A DNA stretch of 64,000 nt, taken from positions 1 through 64,000 of the forward strand of contig NZ_QCXX01000003.1 in the NCBI RefSeq assembly GCF_003071065.1, read 5' to 3'. The stretch comes from Sphingobacterium athyrii (GTDB lineage: Bacteria; Bacteroidota; Bacteroidia; Sphingobacteriales; Sphingobacteriaceae). The notes under the pieces were generated by a model. That model had not been told where the DNA came from and did not search any database. It saw only the letters and a list, made by a program, of their open reading frames with translations. Numbering within the stretch: the stretch's first letter is position 1; every line of letters begins with the position of its first letter. Below, in pieces: positions 25,256 to 34,900 of the stretch. The translations under genes and the position numbers were made by a program.

Positions 25256-26740
25256 ATGATATTAATAGTCGATGACAACCCAGATAATATTTATTCATTA
25301 CAAAAGTTATTGGAATCCAAAAATTTTAAAGTCGATACTGCCCATTCCGGTGAAGAGGCTTTAAAGAAGATTTTAAAATATAATTATGCTTTAATCATAT
25401 TGGATGTACAGATGCCCGATATGGACGGTTTTGAAGTTGCTGAGAACATTGCTGGATTCAGTAAGACTAAGGAGACGCCGATTATATTTTTATCTGCTGT
25501 CAATACCGATAAACGTTTTATTACGAAAGGTTATGATTCAGGAGGACTGGATTACGTCACCAAACCCGTCGATCCGGATATTCTGATGCTTAAAGTCAAA
25601 ACATTCTATCGGCTGTATGAGCAGACCCAGGCCCTCAAGGATATCCAGCAGGCTTTGGAAATGGAAGTGGAGAGAAGGAAACAGGCGCAATTGGAACTTC
25701 GTTCGAAAGTAGACTACTTACATACCTTATTGGAATCATTGCCACAAATTGCTTTTACCTGTGACCATCTTGGTAATATTGGCTTTGTCAATGGCCGTTG
25801 GTTCCAGTTTTCGGACAGTGAGAACACATTCCCGCAGACGCATCCTGATGACCGGTTGATCATGGCTGAATTGCAGGAAAGTCTTGAGTCCGGTAAACCT
25901 TTGGAAATGGAGGTGCGGGTTAAAAAGCGGGATGAATCGGGGTATTCGTATCAATTATTAAGGGTCTGGCCAATTTTGGAGAATGGCGAAAATAATTGGG
26001 TGGGGACATTTACCGACATTGATGCGCAAAAGAAAGCAGAGCAGGAAAAGGATGAGTTTTTGAGTATTGCGAGCCATGAACTGAAGACACCGCTAACAAG
26101 CATCAAAGCTTATATGCAGCTACTTGACCGTAAGTTGAGTCTTGACAAAAACTGCCCGGAGGCCAAGTATGTTGGCCGGGTTCAGGATCAGGTTGGAAAG
26201 CTCAACAGTTTGATCACGGATTTGCTCGATATATCAAAAATCGACAATGGTAAACTGCGGATCAATAAAAAGGTGTTCTCGCTTGAACGTATGGTACAAA
26301 ATGCCATTGATTCCATTGTGCAGACCCATGATCAGAGCAATATGGAATTATATAGACAGGGGGATATTTCGGGACTCATGGTCTACGGTGATGAGATACG
26401 CCTGGAGCAGGTTCTTGTTAATTTTTTAACAAATGCGTATAAGTATGCCGCCGGAACGGAGAAGGTGATCGTCGACTGCAGCGTAATGACAGATGTCGTA
26501 AAAGTCAGCGTTATAGATTTTGGAATCGGTATACCTGAAAACAAACTGTCGGAGGTTTTTGACAAGTTTTACCGTGTCGAGGAAACTTCCTTTGATTTCC
26601 AGGGGCTGGGAATAGGCCTTTATATTTGTTCGGAAATTATCCGTAGCCATCAAGGTACCATTGCCGTTGAAAGTTCAGCCGGTAAGGGGGCCACATTTTA
26701 TTTTACATTACCATTAAATCTGCCTACAGATGCCGAATAA
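25256..26740 (+). CDS. Receiver-PAS-histidine kinase
   Basis: The 494-residue protein starts with a receiver domain (VDDN, phospho-acceptor Asp50 in ILDVQMPDMDG, Lys of TKPVD). A PAS-like domain follows (about 155-260), then HisKA with His274 in ASHELKTPLTS, and HATPase_c (NFLTNAYKYA, DFGIGIP, GLGIGLYI). It has no membrane segment. The stop overlaps the start of the next kinase gene by 11 bp, so the two are coupled. The signal is unknown. Confidence 0.92.
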   Translation: MILIVDDNPDNIYSLQKLLESKNFKVDTAHSGEEALKKILKYNYALIILDVQMPDMDGFEVAENIAGFSKTKETPIIFLSAVNTDKRFITKGYDSGGLDYVTKPVDPDILMLKVKTFYRLYEQTQALKDIQQALEMEVERRKQAQLELRSKVDYLHTLLESLPQIAFTCDHLGNIGFVNGRWFQFSDSENTFPQTHPDDRLIMAELQESLESGKPLEMEVRVKKRDESGYSYQLLRVWPILENGENNWVGTFTDIDAQKKAEQEKDEFLSIASHELKTPLTSIKAYMQLLDRKLSLDKNCPEAKYVGRVQDQVGKLNSLITDLLDISKIDNGKLRINKKVFSLERMVQNAIDSIVQTHDQSNMELYRQGDISGLMVYGDEIRLEQVLVNFLTNAYKYAAGTEKVIVDCSVMTDVVKVSVIDFGIGIPENKLSEVFDKFYRVEETSFDFQGLGIGLYICSEIIRSHQGTIAVESSAGKGATFYFTLPLNLPTDAE

Positions 26741-29700
26741 AACACTTAATAACTTATCTATAGGAATTGGTTTTTCACTACTGGCGCTGCTGGTGAGTTC
26801 TACAGCATCTTATTTGGGGATTAAAGAACAGAATAAGCACCGTCAGGAGCTGGCCGCTACCCGAAAAATAATCAGTTTATCAAATGTTATCCTTAACTCT
26901 CTGCAAGGGGCAGAAACGGGAAACAGGGGGTATCTGCTCACGGGGAAGGAGAATTACCTGGAACCATTCAACCAGGCTTTAGCGAGCCTGCCGGTTGAGC
27001 TGAATGAAATAAAGGAGCTTACGAAAGCCGATCCTGAGCAAAATGTTCGGGTAGACAGCTTATTTACAGCGGCCCAGCAAAGGTTAGCTGTATTAAAGGA
27101 GTCGGTGAATGTCAAAAGGAATGGCGGGACTGTTAGTCTGACGCAGCTGGACGAGAGCAAATCCGCAATGGACAAATGCCGTAGCATCATTAAAGAAATT
27201 ATTCATTACGAAGATGATGGTATCGATCAAAAATCCAGCAATTTAGATAATTCTTCGTTTATAACGACCTTATTTATCGTGATCAGTGCATTGCTATCAT
27301 TGGTGATTACGACATACTTTTATTTTCGGCTAAGGGCAGACTTTCTTAGACGCCTAGCGCTGGAAAAGTCACTCCGTGAGAAGGATGAAGGGATTGCCCG
27401 CAGGTTAAATATGGTTCAGAAGATCACTAATCGTATTGCGCTAGGGGATTATGATGTAAAAGCCGAGGACATTGAGGAAGACGACCTTGGTGCGATTGCC
27501 AAATCCGTTAACCGGATGTCAAAAGCCTTAAAGAAATCATTTGATCAGCTTAAAGATAACGACTGGCTGCACATGGGATATGCCGATCTTTATACCGGAT
27601 TGGTCGGTAACAAAACCGAAAGGGTACTTACCACAGATTCAGTAAAGGGATTAGTCAATTATATAGGCGCTATTACTGGAGCGATCTATGTTTTTAATGA
27701 GGAAAAACTTGAACTATCTGGTGCTTACGGATTGGACCCAAAGGCACAGCAATATTTTCTCCCAAATGAAGGTTATGTCGGACAGGTCTTTGTTGATCGG
27801 GAAACGAAAATCATAAATAATATAAACACGGAAGACTATATCGTGAGTTTTGCCAGTGGAAAGGTCAATGTACAGCACCTTATTTTTGTACCTATTGTAT
27901 GGGCTGATCAGGTGTTGGGTGTGCTGGAGATCGGGCACCGTCAGCCGTTTGCGGAAATTGAATCAACATTTCTGACGGAATGTGCCAGACAACTTGGTAT
28001 CGCTATCGCTTCGGCGAGGGGCCGTGCTAAAATTCAGTCACTTTTGGAAGAAACTCAAGTACAATCTGAAGAATTGTTGACGCAGCATGCGGAGCTGGAG
28101 AATCTGAATACGGAATTGGAGGCGCAGACCTTGCGTCTGCAGTCGTCCGAGGAGGAACTGAAGGTGCAGCACGAGGAATTGATGCAATCAAACCAAGAAC
28201 TGGAAGAACGTTCAAAACTGTTGGAAGACAAAAACCTATTGATTGCCGAACGTAACCTGGAAATTCAGCAGAAAGCGGAAGAACTCGCTTTAAGTACCAA
28301 ATATAAGTCTGAGTTTTTGGCAAATATGTCCCATGAGCTGCGCACGCCCTTAAATTCCATCCTGCTACTTTCGCGTTTGCTATCCGAGAATAATGAACAC
28401 AATCTTAGCGCTGACCAGATCGAATCGGCTAAAGTGATCCAAAGTTCGGGAACGAGCCTGTTAACCTTGATTGACGAGATATTGGATCTTTCAAAGATTG
28501 AGTCGGGTAAAATGACATTGGAGTATGCGACACTGAATTTAAATGATATCTCGGCGGATCTGAATAATTTATTTCTTCCGATTGTCAATGAGAAAGGCCT
28601 GGCTTTCACAATTAATATTGATCCCGGGGTCAATAAAAATTTTCAGGGCGACCGGCTTAGAATTGATCAGGTGCTGCGGAATCTGATTTCAAATGCGGTT
28701 AAATTTACAGCAGCTGGTGAGGTAAGACTGGATATTTACGAAGATAGTACCGATAAGGATAAGCTTGTTTTTGCCGTGATTGATTCGGGTATAGGGATTC
28801 CCCTGGAAAAACAGAAGATAATTTTCGAGGCTTTCCAGCAGGCGGATGGTTCGACAAGACGAAAATTCGGAGGGACAGGACTGGGTTTGTCTATCAGCAG
28901 AGAGATTGCACGCTTGCTGGGCGGTGAAATCAGACTGGAGAGTGAGGAAGGAAAGGGAAGCACGTTCTTATTTATCATTCCGAATCATCCAGTAGATCCC
29001 GGGGAACAGCGTACGAAAGAAGAGTTGCTTGTAGAAGAGATCCATTCTGAAATAGAGGAGGTGCGCGAGCTTGTGGCGGATGACGTCTATAATCCAGCCA
29101 CAATACGTATTCCGGAGGAGTTACCTGATGATCGGGATAGCATTGTTGAGGGTGATAAGGTTATTTTGATCGTCGAAGATGATATCAATTTTGCGAAAGC
29201 ATTATTGAAATACACGCATAGCCAGCACTATAAGGGTGTTGTTGTTGTACGTGGGGATCATGCATTGCCGGCGGCCAAGAAATATCATCCACAGGCGGTT
29301 TTATTGGATATTCAATTGCCGGTCAAGGATGGATGGGCTGTGATGGATGAGTTAAAGGGGGATAAGAGCACAAGACATATTCCGGTACATATCATGTCTT
29401 CACTTGAAGTGAAGAAGCAAAGTCTGTTAAAAGGTGCAATTGATTTTATCAATAAACCTGTCGCTTTGGAACAGATGACATCGGTTTTTCAAAAGATAGA
29501 ATCTGCTTTGAGCAGGTCTCCAAAAAAGGTGCTCATTGTTGAAGAGAATCCTAAACATGCTAGCGCATTGGCTTATTTTTTAAGTAGTTTCAATATCTCA
29601 CTTGAAGTAAAAGATAATGTTGAAGATAGCATCACAGCATTGGGAACCGCTGAGGTGGACTGCGTGATCTTGGATATGGGTGTTCCCGATGAAATGGGCT

Positions 29701-30329
29701 ATAATACCCTGGAGGCCATCAAACAGCATGAGGGACTTGAAAATTTACCGATTATCATATTTACGGGTAAAAATCTGTCAAAGTCAGAAGAGCTGAAGAT
29801 TAAAAAATATGCAGATTCTGTGGTTGTTAAGACTGCACATTCTTATCAACGGATTTTGGATGAGGTGGGTTTATTTCTACATCTGATCGAGATAAACAGT
29901 TCGGATGATGTGCGACGTAAAAACAACGGACTTGGCGCATTAGCGGATGTGCTGAAAGGAAAAAAAGTGCTGGTGGCTGATGACGATGTGCGCAATATAT
30001 TCTCAATGACGAAAGCATTGGAGAAATTTCAGGTAGAGGTTATTCCGGCAATGGATGGTAAGGAAGCACTGGACGTACTGCGTTCGGGAGAGTCGATTGA
30101 TATCGTGCTGATGGATATGATGATGCCCGAAATGGATGGGTATGAAACAATCAAGAATATCAGGCAAACACCTCAATTTGCGACATTGCCCATTATTGCG
30201 GTCACTGCCAAATCAATGATTGGTGATCGTGAAAAATGTATACGAGCTGGTGCTTCGGACTATATCTCCAAACCTGTGGATATAGACCAGCTGCTGTCGT
30301 TGTTGCGAGTATGGTTATATGAAAATTAA
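26730..30329 (+). CDS. Membrane hybrid histidine kinase: CHASE3-HAMP-GAF-HisKA-HATPase-three receivers
   Basis: This 1199-residue sensor has TM1 (about 10-30), an extracytoplasmic CHASE3-like helical domain with GAETGNRGYLLTG, TM2 (about 175-197), HAMP, a GAF domain (about 290-430), a long coiled coil, HisKA with His535 in NMSHELRTPLNS, HATPase_c (N box near 650, GGTGLGLSIS) and three receivers with probable phospho-acceptors Asp860, Asp982 and Asp1129. Receiver 2 has an EE pair in place of the usual DD. Receiver 3 is closest to the stand-alone receiver encoded next. Confidence 0.93.
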   Translation: MPNKTLNNLSIGIGFSLLALLVSSTASYLGIKEQNKHRQELAATRKIISLSNVILNSLQGAETGNRGYLLTGKENYLEPFNQALASLPVELNEIKELTKADPEQNVRVDSLFTAAQQRLAVLKESVNVKRNGGTVSLTQLDESKSAMDKCRSIIKEIIHYEDDGIDQKSSNLDNSSFITTLFIVISALLSLVITTYFYFRLRADFLRRLALEKSLREKDEGIARRLNMVQKITNRIALGDYDVKAEDIEEDDLGAIAKSVNRMSKALKKSFDQLKDNDWLHMGYADLYTGLVGNKTERVLTTDSVKGLVNYIGAITGAIYVFNEEKLELSGAYGLDPKAQQYFLPNEGYVGQVFVDRETKIINNINTEDYIVSFASGKVNVQHLIFVPIVWADQVLGVLEIGHRQPFAEIESTFLTECARQLGIAIASARGRAKIQSLLEETQVQSEELLTQHAELENLNTELEAQTLRLQSSEEELKVQHEELMQSNQELEERSKLLEDKNLLIAERNLEIQQKAEELALSTKYKSEFLANMSHELRTPLNSILLLSRLLSENNEHNLSADQIESAKVIQSSGTSLLTLIDEILDLSKIESGKMTLEYATLNLNDISADLNNLFLPIVNEKGLAFTINIDPGVNKNFQGDRLRIDQVLRNLISNAVKFTAAGEVRLDIYEDSTDKDKLVFAVIDSGIGIPLEKQKIIFEAFQQADGSTRRKFGGTGLGLSISREIARLLGGEIRLESEEGKGSTFLFIIPNHPVDPGEQRTKEELLVEEIHSEIEEVRELVADDVYNPATIRIPEELPDDRDSIVEGDKVILIVEDDINFAKALLKYTHSQHYKGVVVVRGDHALPAAKKYHPQAVLLDIQLPVKDGWAVMDELKGDKSTRHIPVHIMSSLEVKKQSLLKGAIDFINKPVALEQMTSVFQKIESALSRSPKKVLIVEENPKHASALAYFLSSFNISLEVKDNVEDSITALGTAEVDCVILDMGVPDEMGYNTLEAIKQHEGLENLPIIIFTGKNLSKSEELKIKKYADSVVVKTAHSYQRILDEVGLFLHLIEINSSDDVRRKNNGLGALADVLKGKKVLVADDDVRNIFSMTKALEKFQVEVIPAMDGKEALDVLRSGESIDIVLMDMMMPEMDGYETIKNIRQTPQFATLPIIAVTAKSMIGDREKCIRAGASDYISKPVDIDQLLSLLRVWLYEN

Positions 30330-30341
30330 TTAAGGCGGTTA

Positions 30342-30716
30342 ATGAATCAAAATAAAGTGATATTAATTGTTGACGATGACAACCGGAATATTTTTGCACT
30401 CGGTTTGACCTTGAGAGCGAGAGGATACCAAGTTGTCAGTTGTACTTTAGCAAAGGATGCAATTCAACTTCTGGAAGAGGGAAATGGTATTTCATTGGTG
30501 CTAATGGATATGATGATGCCTGAGATTGACGGTTATGAAGCGATTCGTTTGATCCGGGCTTCCACGGTTATCAACGATATTCCCATCATAGCTGTAACTG
30601 CCCAGGCAATGCCCGGGGACAGGGAGAAATGTCTGGCATCGGGGGCGAAGGCTTATATTTCAAAGCCGATTGATGTTGATTTGCTGTTGACCGAAATAGA
30701 ACGATTGACATCGTGA
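30342..30716 (+). CDS. Stand-alone response regulator receiver
   Basis: The 124-residue single-domain receiver has an acidic pair in VDDDNRN, phospho-acceptor Asp56 in LMDMMMPEIDG, TAQAM and Lys in ISKPID. It has no output domain. It follows the hybrid kinase by 12 bp and resembles that kinase's third receiver, so it probably shuttles phosphate in the same pathway. Confidence 0.92.
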   Translation: MNQNKVILIVDDDNRNIFALGLTLRARGYQVVSCTLAKDAIQLLEEGNGISLVLMDMMMPEIDGYEAIRLIRASTVINDIPIIAVTAQAMPGDREKCLASGAKAYISKPIDVDLLLTEIERLTS

Positions 30717-31546
30717 TGTTGGGTCATAATATAATTAAGGACGAGGAGATCGATATTTTATTGGAAGATATCTATCAGCGCTATGGCTACGATTTTATAC
30801 AGTATAGCCGGGCATCGATTAAGAGAAGGATCAACCGGATCATGACGAATGACCGATTTGCGAGTTTTGCGGAACTCCGATTCGCGTTGAAAGACGATCC
30901 GGAGTTTCTGCAGCATTTTGTGGAGGAAATTACGGTGAATTTGACGGAGATGTTTAGGGATCCTTTATTTTTCCGACAGCTGCGCGAGGAGATCTTGCCG
31001 CAACTGGGTACCTATCCATTGATCCGGATCTGGGTGGCAGGCTGCGCCAGTGGTGAGGAAGCTTATTCTTTGGCTATTTTGCTTAAAGAAGCCAATCTAC
31101 ATCACAAATCGTTAATTTATGCAACGGATATCAATCCACGTGTGCTGGAAATAGCACGCAATGGTGTCTATCCACTGAGTCAGATCAAATCTTTTTCGGA
31201 AAACTACATCGAATCTGGAGGAAAGCAGGATTTTTCGAGCTATTATACAGCAAATTACGACTGGGCTAAATTTGATCCGGAATTAAAACAAAAAATGATC
31301 CTATCAACCCATAATTTGGTTTCAGATACTTCTTTTAATAGTTTTCAGCTGATTTTGTGTCGCAATGTATTGATTTATTTCAATAAAGATCTGCAGGACC
31401 GTGTATTTAGATTATTTGACGCAAGCCTGGAAAATCTAGGTTTTTTGGGTCTAGGTAGTAAGGAAACCATCCGTTTCTCAAGTATTCAACAGAACTTCAC
31501 CGCAGTGGGTGATCAAAAAATTTGGAAAAAACTCTACCCACAATAA
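30716..31546 (+). CDS. CheR-type protein-glutamate methyltransferase
   Basis: The 276-residue protein has the CheR N-terminal helical domain (YSRASIKRRINRIM), the SAM-binding motif WVAGCASGEEAYSLA, YATDINPRVLE and ILCRNVLIYF. CheR methylates Glu on chemoreceptors in motile bacteria. Here no receptor or other Che gene is near. The start is the ATG overlapping the upstream stop as TGATG; a GTG three bases earlier is also open. In non-motile Bacteroidota such genes appear beside hybrid kinases, so a signalling role outside chemotaxis is likely but unproven. Confidence 0.88.
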   Translation: MLGHNIIKDEEIDILLEDIYQRYGYDFIQYSRASIKRRINRIMTNDRFASFAELRFALKDDPEFLQHFVEEITVNLTEMFRDPLFFRQLREEILPQLGTYPLIRIWVAGCASGEEAYSLAILLKEANLHHKSLIYATDINPRVLEIARNGVYPLSQIKSFSENYIESGGKQDFSSYYTANYDWAKFDPELKQKMILSTHNLVSDTSFNSFQLILCRNVLIYFNKDLQDRVFRLFDASLENLGFLGLGSKETIRFSSIQQNFTAVGDQKIWKKLYPQ

Positions 31547-31612
31547 GATGGTTTTATTTGGCACGATATTCAAGCCTTAATAAAGCCATGTATGGGAGAT
31601 AAACTAAGCGAT

Positions 31613-31975
31613 ATGAGCAAAAGAAAAACTGTACTGATATTTGAAGACGATACCATTATATTGGAGGTCATAACAGTGGTGCTGACAGATTTGGGTTTTC
31701 ATGTTGAAGTCTCCGAAACATCACATGATATCATTCAAAAAGTTGAGTCTACGGAACCGGACCTTATTTTAATGGATAACTGGATTCCAAATATTGGCGG
31801 GGTAGAGGCTACCCGTCTCTTAAAAGCCGATGATAGGTTTAAACATATTCCGGTTATTTATGTATCTGCCAATAATGACATCGAATCGTTGGCTGTAAGC
31901 GCCGGTGCAGATGATTTCTTATCCAAGCCCTTTGATCTGGATGATCTGGATGATATTGTTAATAAGTATATCTAA
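31613..31975 (+). CDS. Response regulator receiver
   Basis: The protein of about 120 residues is a lone receiver: FEDDT acidic pair, phospho-acceptor Asp55 in LMDNWIPNIGG, and Lys in LSKPFDL. It lacks an output domain. The ATG at 31592 is also open and would add seven residues. It closes the signalling block, and the tRNA-linked island begins just downstream. Confidence 0.9.
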   Translation: MSKRKTVLIFEDDTIILEVITVVLTDLGFHVEVSETSHDIIQKVESTEPDLILMDNWIPNIGGVEATRLLKADDRFKHIPVIYVSANNDIESLAVSAGADDFLSKPFDLDDLDDIVNKYI

Positions 31976-31995
31976 TAATTGATTGAACGAGGATC

Positions 31996-32090
31996 GTGTT
32001 CGAACTCCGGCCAGCCCTTCTGGTTCGAATCCATATCGAATAAAAAAAAACTTTCATTTCTGAAAGGTTTCTTATGCGGAGAGTGAGGGA
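31996..32090. repeat. 95-bp direct repeat, left copy (tRNA-Ser 3' end)
   Basis: This copy matches 34731-34825 over 95 bp with two differences. It ends with 15 bases of the tRNA-Ser 3' end (GCGGAGAGTGAGGGA) and includes the hairpin that terminates the tRNA gene. A copy of a tRNA 3' end at each side of foreign genes is the standard footprint of integration at a tRNA. Confidence 0.85.
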
Positions 32091-32157
32091 GTCCATTCGA
32101 ACACTTAATACCATTTTTGACATTTTTAGATGAAATAAGTTATCAATTTATTTAAGC

Positions 32158-32769
32158 CTACCAAATGTTAACAACTCCGTCATTTATTGAAATTGGTGAT
32201 ATTTCTTTTACTTGTACTTCATGAGAACCGAATTTCCCTATCCAACCAATAATAACATTCCCCTTTAAATAAATATCAGTTACCTTGCTTAAAAAGGTAG
32301 GATAATCTTCAATAAAATCTTTGAAGTATACTTCTTTTAGTGTATTAATAAAAACACGCCTCAAGTACAAATCAGTTTGTGCCCCCAATAAAGAATTGAA
32401 ATTATTCTGAATCAAATCAAAATTGAATTTTTGATTTGATATATACTCTTTAACAATTATATCGGTAAGGTTATTCCACGTATGTTGCATCTCATTTTTA
32501 TGATGCAATGAAAGAAAGAGCTGACTGCGACGACCTGCTTCAATAAGCAAATTGTCCAAAGTAACAAAGTCTTTCACATCTCGTTTATAAGCAAGTTTTT
32601 TTTCAACTTCATCTATATTATCTGCTATCTCGACTTTAAATTCTGTATTGTAAATAGATTGCTGACCGCAAGCTCTAAACCATTCATTTTCGACTAAACT
32701 TTCCGCCATAATTTTCATCTCTGGCGTTAAAACAATCTTTTTCCCAAATAAATTATCAAAAAATCCCAT
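32158..32769 (-). CDS. Probable immunity protein for the Rhs C-terminal toxin
   Basis: The 203-residue protein has no signal peptide or membrane span and is expected in the cytoplasm. It begins MGFFDNLFGKKIVLTPEM and is mostly helical up to about 150, then beta-rich at the C-terminus. No named family was recognised. It starts 9 bp after the Rhs stop on the same strand, the usual place of an immunity gene, which is the basis of the call. Confidence 0.6.
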   Translation of the reverse strand: MGFFDNLFGKKIVLTPEMKIMAESLVENEWFRACGQQSIYNTEFKVEIADNIDEVEKKLAYKRDVKDFVTLDNLLIEAGRRSQLFLSLHHKNEMQHTWNNLTDIIVKEYISNQKFNFDLIQNNFNSLLGAQTDLYLRRVFINTLKEVYFKDFIEDYPTFLSKVTDIYLKGNVIIGWIGKFGSHEVQVKEISPISINDGVVNIW

Positions 32770-32778
32770 ATTTCTATA

Positions 32779-34344
32779 TTAATGATGTGCAACTCTACGG
32801 ACGTCAATATTCTCTACTTTAGTCCATGGGTACTTTCCATTTCTCAATTGCTCTCCAAATGCTTTATATACTCCTTTCATACTAGTAAATACACCCATTC
32901 CCGCATTTCTTAATGATTTATACAGTTCAAAATTATATCTCAATACTTCTTCTATCAATCCAAGCGGATCACTATATGAATTAGAATCTTTAACATAGTC
33001 GTAAAATCGTAATCCACCTAGTAAATTAATCGGATCTTGACTTATATAATTTCCTGACTCGCTATCATAATACCTGAAACGATTATAAGCCAACCCAGTT
33101 TCTATATCTACATACTGTCCTTGATATAAAAAAGGAACAAAGCTATTGCCTCCTTTTCTCAATGAACCATATACATCTAATTCTCTTTCCCAAACTAATC
33201 CACCTTTATCATCATATGCATGTGTAGGTGTACCCAAATAATCACTTATGATACTAAAATGCTCTTCACCAACAATTTTACCACAAGGAACAAAACTACC
33301 ATACTGATACAGCCAAGTTATTACATTTTCTACAGATTCTGCAAGCTCTTGGATATTATTTTCATCATCAATGGTAAATCCTGGCGGGAAACTCCTCTGA
33401 TATTCCCATTCATGCAAAGGAACGTTACCATCCCAAATCCAGCGGGTTACTTTATTTTTATATTCCTTGGAAATACGTCTTCCCAAAGGATCATAGAAGA
33501 AATTTACTTCACCACCTTTTGGCAATATCACTTTTGCAAGCATACCGTTTCCTTTCCACTCATACTGCCATCCGACACCACTGCCCGTAAGGTTAATTCC
33601 ATATTTATGTTCTATGGTTGAAGGAGATAAAACTGCCTGTGCTGTACTTTTCCTGAATTCCTTAAAAATCAGGTTACCTTCGGCATAGTAATAATAATTA
33701 TAGCACAGATCTTTTAGTAATTTACCTCCTGCACCATGAGTACGGTCTGTACGGTCAGGGGTCTCAAACAAATTACCAATAGTATCTGGAGCCTTGTAGA
33801 TTGTTTGGGTATCTTTCCGGTTATCATAGGTACCACTGACCAAATTATCCCAGGTATCATAATTGAAAGTAGTACTTGTGCCTGTAAGCTCATTGATTGA
33901 TTTTAACAATCTATTTGCTTTGCCCCAATGGTAGCGTGTTCTGCTTTTCTCCACATTGTGGCTGCTTATGCATCTTCTGACAACTCTTCCCTGCTGATCA
34001 CGCTCTGTAACCTGGCTTATACCTCCGGTAAGTTCCCGCTGTATTTCCAGTCCTGTAGCATCATACTGCCACTGAGCCTTCCAATCCTTGGATTCCATTT
34101 CGGATAATTGTCCAAAATGATCGTACCTACTGGTAATATTAGCTCCCAATGAACTCTGTACCAGCAATGAATTACTTTCCTTATCAAAAGCCTTAGTTAC
34201 CCAATGCTGTCCCTGCTGTTCTTTCAGGATACGTCCATCTTTGCCACGATGTATTTTCAGGGTAATCTCCTGATTCATGGCACCGATCAGGAATCCGTCT
34301 TTATTATAGTGGTATCCGATGAATGAAAGATCAGAATGCTGCAC
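32779..34344 (-). pseudogene. 5'-truncated Rhs/YD-repeat protein with short variable C-terminus
   Basis: The 521-residue frame contains YD repeats (YDHFGQLSE, YDPLGRRISKEYKN, YDDKGGLVWERELDVYG) and the Rhs core end FRYYDSESGNYISQDPI followed by NSYSDPLGL. The final ~58 residues after DPLGL are the variable, toxin-type tail. Rhs proteins are usually well over 1000 residues with an N-terminal export domain; that part is missing. The frame starts at GTG 34344, next to a recombinase fragment on the other strand. It is probably a displaced toxin cassette that cannot be secreted by itself. Confidence 0.8.
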
Positions 34345-34635
34345 CGTTGGTATTCTATTTACAATGCAGAAATTATAAGTTTAAAAGGAGCTATTGAAAG
34401 GTTGAGTGAAAATAGAAGTCTTGCATTTGGTATACTGGAAAATAAATTGGATATGTTGACCGATCTACGCTATGTATATGATTCAGCGGAAACGCTTCAA
34501 AAACGGGAATTTGTAAGCTTGGTGTTCGACAACAATCTTTATTATGAAAATCGAATCTTTCGAACACCTACCATGATGGAGATATTATCGCATAATTACC
34601 TAAAAATGAAGGATAAAGGGCTGCTTTTATACTAA
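34336..34635 (+). pseudogene. C-terminal fragment of a probable serine recombinase
   Basis: The 99 residues read like the end of Bacteroidota large serine recombinases: a helical segment (ISLKGAIERLSENRSLAFG), then QKREFVSLVFDNNLYYE and RTPTMMEILSHNYLKMKDKG. The catalytic N-terminal domain is missing. The fragment begins where the Rhs homology on the other strand also breaks off, so both were cut by the same event. Family call from memory of conserved C-termini, without a search. Confidence 0.5.
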
Positions 34636-34668
34636 AAAAAAAGAGAGTCTTTTAATAAAAGACCCTCT
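34634..34668 (-). terminator. Stem-loop before a second tRNA-Ser 3' fragment
   Basis: On the minus strand GAGAGGGTCTTTT pairs with AAAAGACTCTC (one bulge) and is followed by a run of nine T. It lies just beyond the tRNA 3'-end fragment at 34671-34687, as the true terminator does beyond the tRNA. Confidence 0.65.
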
Positions 34669-34670
34669 CA

Positions 34671-34687
34671 GCGGAGAGTGAGGGATT
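34671..34687 (-). repeat. 17-nt duplicate of the tRNA-Ser 3' end
   Basis: GCGGAGAGTGAGGGATT is identical to the 3' end of the tRNA-Ser gene at 34811-34827. Together with 32076-32090 this makes three copies of the tRNA end, as expected after more than one integration at the same tRNA. Confidence 0.7.
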
Positions 34688-34730
34688 TATCGCGTCCCTT
34701 ATCCCCATGCTGCTAATACCCGCGATGATA

Positions 34731-34825
34731 GTGTTCGAACCCCGGCCAGCCCTTCTGGTTCGAATCCATATCGAATAAAAAAAACCTTTCATTTCTGAAA
34801 GGTTTCTTATGCGGAGAGTGAGGGA
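34731..34825. repeat. 95-bp direct repeat, right copy
   Basis: This is the partner of 31996-32090. It overlaps the last 15 bases of the tRNA-Ser gene and includes its terminator. About 2.6 kb of accessory DNA lies between the two copies. Confidence 0.85.
34776..34805 (-). terminator. Terminator of tRNA-Ser
   Basis: AAACCTTTC and GAAAGGTTT form a 9-bp stem with a 6-nt loop, followed by eight T on the minus strand. It lies 5 bp after the tRNA 3' end. The left repeat carries a copy with one changed stem base. Confidence 0.75.
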
Positions 34826-34898
34826 TTCGAACCCCCGAACCTGTGACAGTTAACGGTTTTCAAGACCGCCGCATTCGACCACTCTGCCAACTCTCCGC
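34811..34898 (-). tRNA. tRNA-Ser (anticodon TGA)
   Basis: The 88-nt gene folds as a class II tRNA: acceptor arms GCGGAGA/TCTCCGC, anticodon loop CTTGAAA with TGA, a long variable arm, and a T-loop GGTTCGAATCC. The 3' CCA is not encoded. It serves as the integration site of the neighbouring island and has its own promoter and terminator. Confidence 0.95.
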
Positions 34899-34900
34899 GA

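Noticed and set aside
31981..32157. A possible second tRNA gene at the left repeat
   Set aside because: Only the last 15 bases of tRNA-Ser are present, with no anticodon or D arm, so it is a repeat and not a gene.
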